DNA of 64,000 nucleotides, taken from NCBI GenBank assembly GCA_963556255.1, contig OY744611.1:36819485-36883484 (forward strand), given 5' to 3'. Positions 59,958-64,000 of this stretch are shown here, in pieces. This DNA comes from Allolobophora icterica. Taxonomy: Eukaryota; Annelida; Clitellata; Crassiclitellata; Lumbricidae. How positions within the stretch are numbered: the stretch's first letter is position 1; each line of letters starts with the position of its first letter. Below the pieces are notes generated by a model that worked only from the letters and a program-made list of their open reading frames with translations, searched no databases and was not told the origin of the DNA. The position numbers and the translations under genes were made by a program.

Positions 59958-60417
59958 TGGGATTAAGATTACTAAAAGGGATATGAAGCAGCAACGCGTC
60001 AGCCAATCAGAGCTCGTCTTTTCTGAATCATTGCAGGCGATGTCTGTGGCTATCTATTTTTAGAAAAGTGACATCCGGGCTTTTTGGAGAGAGGCGACTT
60101 GGCTCAGAGCAGAAGTAAACACTCTCGGAATCGCTCTAGATTCTTTTAGCGATTTATTTATTAATAAGGACATAATTATGCGATTATAGTAAATTACGGA
60201 CAGTCTAAATAAATAAATAGTCTGAAACTAAATAACAGACAGGATGCCAAATTCCTGCAGCTATTGATAAGTGTTTTTATTTAGTTAAGCCAGCTATAAC
60301 CGACCCATGTTTGAATAGCCGGTGTTACTAAGGTCCCGGATGTGAGCCACACACATAGTCTAGATAAAAGATCCTATATTCATCGGCTTCATATCCCTTT
60401 CAGTAATCTTAATCCCA
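59958..60417. mobile_element. 460-bp MITE with 9-bp target duplication
   Basis: Inverted ends of about 33 bp beginning TGGGATTAAGATTACT and continuing AAAGGGATATGAAGC (one mismatch), flanked by a perfect 9-bp duplication GGTTGGTCC (59949-59957 and 60418-60426). A 9-bp duplication fits a Mutator-like origin, although the class is inferred. No transposase frame. The 31-bp palindrome at 45624 has similar ends. Confidence 0.92.
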
Positions 60418-60663
60418 GGTTGGTCCATTGCCTCCTCTAATGCGCGGCTCAGTCCTCAGCTAGAGGGCAGAAGAGCGCAGCCAAAATTCGATAGTATCAC
60501 TCTATTCGGGAGACCTGCAACAGTCATTGCTACACAATAGCACTTCACTTTGGAGGCACTCTCTGCCATCAACGCCATGCAGCTGTAATCTGCATAAATG
60601 AATGAGAACAAATCTGCCTTTTGAGGACATTAACGACGGTCAGTCGTTAGAACAGCACAGACC

Positions 60664-60736
60664 ACAGAGTATATATATAGACAGTGCAGAGGAATGACCA
60701 CTATGAGCCCACAGAGTATATATAGACAGCGCAGAG
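60664..60736. repeat. Direct repeat immediately upstream of the LTR
   Basis: CACAGAGTATATATA, then GACAG(T/C)GCAGAG, occurs at 60664-60691 and again at 60710-60736, the second copy ending exactly at the LTR boundary. Confidence 0.8.
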
Positions 60737-60875
60737 TGTAATAGCGCTATATAAGTGGCTTGGCCACAGAGGGGATCTATGGAAAGATCTAGGAAGAAGA
60801 CTAGTTAGATTCGGACTGGCATGGGGAATGGTCGAACATTAAGACTGTCAAATAAACGTGTTTCAAACTATTACA
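60737..60875 (+). mobile_element. 5' LTR of a Ty3/Gypsy-type element (139 bp)
   Basis: Begins TGTAATAGCGCTATATAAG and ends ACTATTACA, with TG...CA termini. A TATA-like CTATATAAG lies at about 60747-60755 and an AATAAA polyadenylation signal at 60851-60856. The first 13 bases recur at 63988-64000 as the start of the 3' LTR. The left flank is CAGAG; the target duplication cannot be tested because the right end lies outside the window. Unusually short for a Gypsy LTR. Confidence 0.93.
60748..60755 (+). promoter_or_regulatory. LTR TATA-like promoter motif
   Basis: TATATAAG near the LTR start, positioned as expected for the U3 promoter; the AATAAA about 100 bp downstream would serve R/U5 3'-end formation. 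Confidence 0.6.
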
Positions 60876-60876
60876 T

Positions 60877-60890
60877 TGGCGACGAAGATA
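60877..60890 (+). promoter_or_regulatory. Primer binding site
   Basis: TGGCGACGAAGAT starts one base after the LTR. TGG pairs with the tRNA CCA end; the following CGACGA(G)GAT matches the 3' end of animal tRNA-Ser(GCU) with one or two differences (tRNA recalled from general knowledge). Confidence 0.75.
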
Positions 60891-61015
60891 ATTTGGAAAA
60901 CGCGGAAAATAAATCGCTTACGAGTTCCAGACGAAACAAAACGTATTGCGAAACGCAACATTCGTTCTAATTCGACGCTTACATTCGCACAAGTACGCAC
61001 GTGCTCAGAGCTAAA

Positions 61016-63781
61016 ATGGCCGACAACCTGCCTCCATTCCCAGCCTTCGAACCTTCGCCTGAAGCTGGTGATGTCGCTGTCCGCTGGAAGAAGTGGGTTG
61101 GACGATTTCGCAACCTGTTAGTTGCTATCAACATTACTGACGATGCACGACAGAAAGCGCTACTTCTCCACTATGCAGGCGAACATGTGAGTGACATTTT
61201 TAACACACTATCAATGTCCAGCTCTAACGAAGACGACTCCATGACAGACAGAGCCATAAACGCGCTGACCTCATTCTTCGCCCCTAAACAGAACACGGAA
61301 TTTGCGGTTTTTCAATTTCGTCAGGCAAAGCAGAACCAAACGGAAGACATTGCATCATATCTAACACGACTTCGCCAGCTAGCCATCACGTGCGACTTCA
61401 GCGACGCGAACCGCGAGCTGAAAAGCCAGCTCATCCAGGGCTGCTGGTCGAATCGCCTTCGTCGGAAGGCATTGACTGACCCCACGCTTACCCTGGACCA
61501 GCTATTTGACGTGGCTCATGCGGCTGAACTTGCTGACATTCAATCGTCTGCGATGACAAGTGAGCCTGCAACAGAGTTGGTCAGACAGATTAAAGCAAAG
61601 AATCAGGCCTTCAAGAAAACTTTGGCACATCATGACGAGTCCAAAAGAAATTCAACATGTCGCAACTGTGGGAAGGCTTGGCCACACGCAGGTGGTCGCG
61701 AACACTGTCCAGCCTTTGGCCAAACCTGCAGGGGTTGCGGGAAGCTGGGACATTTTTTATCTGTGTGTCGCAGCTCTGGCCACTCTTGGCACCCAGGTGA
61801 TGGTCGTAGACCAAGAGTTAATTGGATTGCTCCAAATAACCCCAGCTTTGAATCAGAAACAGAGTACGTGCATGCAATCAACACTCCGACATGCCACCAC
61901 GATGCACCCACTTTTGTTGTCACGCTGGACGGTACATCCCTCAAACTCACAGCAGATTCAGGAGCAACCGTGAATATCCTTGACGAGAAAGATTTTGGCA
62001 AACTCCATCCCAAGCAAAGGCTCAGACCAACCGCTACAAAAATCATGTCATACAATGGCTCAACGCCGCTTCCAGTGCTCGGCAAACTCACCATGCTGGC
62101 TGAACATGACTCCAACCGAGCATATACAGACTTTTATGTCATCGCCGGCTGCAGTGGCTCTCTTCTGAGCTGGGTGACGTCTACCCAGCTACACCTCATT
62201 AATGCTGAAGAATATGTGAACTCCTTCACAAGTCAGGCTGTTCCAAAGGCCATCACATTGGAAGAGGTACAGACAGAAACGAAACGTGATGTCACCCTGC
62301 AGGCTGTTAAATCAGCGATACAGTCTGGTCGGTGGACCCACCAGTCGCAAGACAACAGCTTTGACTCGATTGCTTATGATGCCTTTGCCAAGGTCAAATC
62401 TGACCTGACCCTTGACTTTTACAATGATGTGATTTTACATCACAACCACTTAGTAATACCTCAGTGCCTTCAGGAACGCTCGGTGCAGTTGGCTCATGAA
62501 GGACACCAAGGAATGTCCAAGACAAAAGCCCTGGTGAGAGACAAAATCTGGTTTCCAGGCATCGAAAAAATGGTCGAGACCCAAGTGCGGTCTTGTCTCC
62601 GTTGTGCTGCTGTCATGCCAATGGACAACTGTGAACCGCTGATGTCTGAACTGCCGGCAGGTCCGTGGCAACATGTCAGCATTGACTTCACTACCATCCA
62701 AGGCCACTGTCTGATGGTCATGTACGACGAATATTCCAGATTTCCAGTGGTTGATATAATATCATCCCTTACGGCGACAACTGTCATTCCGAGAATTGAT
62801 AAGATCTTCTCAGAATATGGTATACCAAAGACGCTCAAATCAGACAACAGGCCACCTTTCAGTGGCAAAGCATTTGAGCTGTTCAGTTCCAATCTAGGCT
62901 TTCAGCATTGCAAAACTACACCCTTTTGGCCTAGAGCTCATGATGACGTTGAAGGGTTTACGAGAACAGCTAAACATGTAATACAGACAGCCTACATGGA
63001 GGACAAGAACTGGAAGCAAGAACTATACTGCTTTCTTCGCAATTATCGGGCTACCCCACATTCAGCGACTGGGATAGCACCAGCAACGTTGTTGTTTGGC
63101 CGTCCCATGGCTGTGAAACTGCCACAGCTGATGGTGGAGGAAAATGATGATGACCTTCATTACCACGACGCTCATCAGAAAGCTGCTTTGAAGGAAAATG
63201 ATGATGACCTTCATTACCACGACGCTCATCAGAAAGCTGCAATGAAGGTGAATACTGACCTTCATTACCACGACGCTCATCAGAAAGCTGCAATGAAGGT
63301 GAATACTGATTGTGAATCTCGCACAGAACTTTCAACCATGGCCGTTGGTGATTCGGCTCTGATGGAACCACCACACGCACACTCCAAGAGCAACACTCCT
63401 TTCGAACCACCGCCACATGAAGTTGTCAGTAGAAAAGGCTCAATGATCACGGTGAGGAGGGGAGAGGAACAAGTAACTTGCAACTCATCGAGTCATCGTT
63501 CTTCAAACCAATTGCTGCAGAAGTTGTCCATGGCAACCCAGTCGACGCTGAACAGGAGCTCGAAACATCTGTCGAGCCCTTCAACCCAGTGGAACAATCA
63601 ACTGTGGAACCAATCCCAATTAGAGTGGATGACAGTGGAGGCAATCCCAATCCCCACACGAGTCTCGACGCTCCAGCAGAGGAATCTGGCCAAAGGACTC
63701 TGCCTAGACGATCCAGTCGTAAGAAGAAAAGGGTCCGCAGTAGTTGAAAGACTTTGTCAGGGCATAATAATCCCTGTCTAG
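61016..63781 (+). CDS. Gag-protease-integrase polyprotein of an RT-less Ty3/Gypsy element
   Basis: 921-residue uninterrupted frame; ATG at 61016-61018 in good context (A at -3, G at +4). Order: Gag-like helical region (1-210), two CCHC-type zinc knuckles starting at C215 (CRNCGKAWPHAGGREHC and CRGCGKLGHFLSVC), aspartic protease with DSGAT at D314, a linker, then integrase: HHCC finger (H494, H498, CLRC) and catalytic D557, D610, E646 with exact DD35E spacing. The post-core region holds tandem copies of LHYHDAHQKAA. No reverse transcriptase (no YxDD box) and no RNase H lie between protease and integrase, where about 450-500 residues are normal. The frame stays open across the junction. Mobilisation would need RT supplied by another element. 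Confidence 0.93.
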   Translation: MADNLPPFPAFEPSPEAGDVAVRWKKWVGRFRNLLVAINITDDARQKALLLHYAGEHVSDIFNTLSMSSSNEDDSMTDRAINALTSFFAPKQNTEFAVFQFRQAKQNQTEDIASYLTRLRQLAITCDFSDANRELKSQLIQGCWSNRLRRKALTDPTLTLDQLFDVAHAAELADIQSSAMTSEPATELVRQIKAKNQAFKKTLAHHDESKRNSTCRNCGKAWPHAGGREHCPAFGQTCRGCGKLGHFLSVCRSSGHSWHPGDGRRPRVNWIAPNNPSFESETEYVHAINTPTCHHDAPTFVVTLDGTSLKLTADSGATVNILDEKDFGKLHPKQRLRPTATKIMSYNGSTPLPVLGKLTMLAEHDSNRAYTDFYVIAGCSGSLLSWVTSTQLHLINAEEYVNSFTSQAVPKAITLEEVQTETKRDVTLQAVKSAIQSGRWTHQSQDNSFDSIAYDAFAKVKSDLTLDFYNDVILHHNHLVIPQCLQERSVQLAHEGHQGMSKTKALVRDKIWFPGIEKMVETQVRSCLRCAAVMPMDNCEPLMSELPAGPWQHVSIDFTTIQGHCLMVMYDEYSRFPVVDIISSLTATTVIPRIDKIFSEYGIPKTLKSDNRPPFSGKAFELFSSNLGFQHCKTTPFWPRAHDDVEGFTRTAKHVIQTAYMEDKNWKQELYCFLRNYRATPHSATGIAPATLLFGRPMAVKLPQLMVEENDDDLHYHDAHQKAALKENDDDLHYHDAHQKAAMKVNTDLHYHDAHQKAAMKVNTDCESRTELSTMAVGDSALMEPPHAHSKSNTPFEPPPHEVVSRKGSMITVRRGEEQVTCNSSSHRSSNQLLQKLSMATQSTLNRSSKHLSSPSTQWNNQLWNQSQLEWMTVEAIPIPTRVSTLQQRNLAKGLCLDDPVVRRKGSAVVERLCQGIIIPV
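63140..63310 (+). repeat. In-frame tandem repeat within the integrase tail
   Basis: Three copies of a 51-57 bp unit encoding DLHYHDAHQKAA(L/M)K with ENDD or NTD linkers. Multiples of three preserve the frame. Gypsy integrases normally have one such DA..KA.MK segment here. Confidence 0.92.
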
Positions 63782-63825
63782 TTACTCACTTGGTGTGGTT
63801 GTCTACCCACACACAAGATGTGCAA

Positions 63826-63962
63826 AATGGCACAACTATGTTCATATAGGCGTTAAAGATGTTCTTTAATATGGCACAACTATGTTCATATAGGCATTAA
63901 AGATGTTCTTTAATATGGCACAACTATGTTCATATAGGCGTTAAAGATGTTCTTTAAAATGT
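63826..63962. repeat. 44-bp tandem repeat in element 3' untranslated region
   Basis: Three copies of a unit starting ATGGCACAACTATGTTCATA and continuing GGCGTTAAAGATGTTCTTTAA, between the stop codon and the polypurine tract. Confidence 0.92.
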
Positions 63963-63973
63963 TCTTTATAATC

Positions 63974-63987
63974 AAGATGGGGAGGGA
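63974..63987 (+). promoter_or_regulatory. Polypurine tract
   Basis: AAGATGGGGAGGGA immediately before the 3' LTR start; it would prime plus-strand synthesis. One pyrimidine interrupts it. Confidence 0.88.
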
Positions 63988-64000
63988 TGTAATAGCGCTA
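63988..64000 (+). mobile_element. Start of 3' LTR (cut by window end)
   Basis: TGTAATAGCGCTA is identical to the first 13 bases of the 5' LTR at 60737. Confidence 0.9.

Overview
The window is animal nuclear DNA. It has one large gene split by spliceosomal GT-AG introns, tRNA-derived SINEs, LINE fragments, several MITE families, an LTR retroelement and very abundant microsatellites and minisatellites. Nothing looks prokaryotic. The repeat types and the gene suggest an invertebrate, probably marine; I cannot fix the phylum from sequence alone.

Layout. Positions 1-3670 are simple repeats around a 5'-truncated non-LTR reverse transcriptase fragment. Positions 3770-7480 form a CpG-rich island with two unrecognised open frames: a plus-strand frame of doubtful status at 3816-5216 and a better supported minus-strand frame at 5955-6461. 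Positions 7500-12740 are non-coding flank with microsatellites, a hAT-type MITE and a fold-back. Positions 12743-40170 hold a complete minus-strand gene for an extracellular heparan sulfate 6-O-endosulfatase (SULF1/SULF2 family). I resolved it into 19 coding exons whose splice phases all agree; they total 3021 bp and encode 1006 residues. Its introns carry MITEs, SINEs and long tandem arrays. Positions 40171-60700 are upstream, gene-poor DNA with SINEs, MITEs, a pure (CAG)52 tract and minisatellites. Positions 60737-64000 are a Ty3/Gypsy-type LTR element with an intact Gag-protease-integrase frame but no reverse transcriptase or RNase H; its 3' LTR runs off the window edge.

Most notable points: (1) the RT-less but otherwise intact LTR element; (2) six tandem copies of the exon-17 3' splice site just upstream of the real one in the sulfatase gene; (3) two intronic arrays whose unit-to-unit variation is almost entirely CpG decay, one of them strand-biased; (4) several TIR/TSD-defined miniature transposon families, including a 31-bp element that is nothing but two inverted ends; (5) a 71-bp TTAA-bounded inverted-repeat family with four copies; (6) an acidic insertion of about 95 residues in the sulfatase hydrophilic domain.
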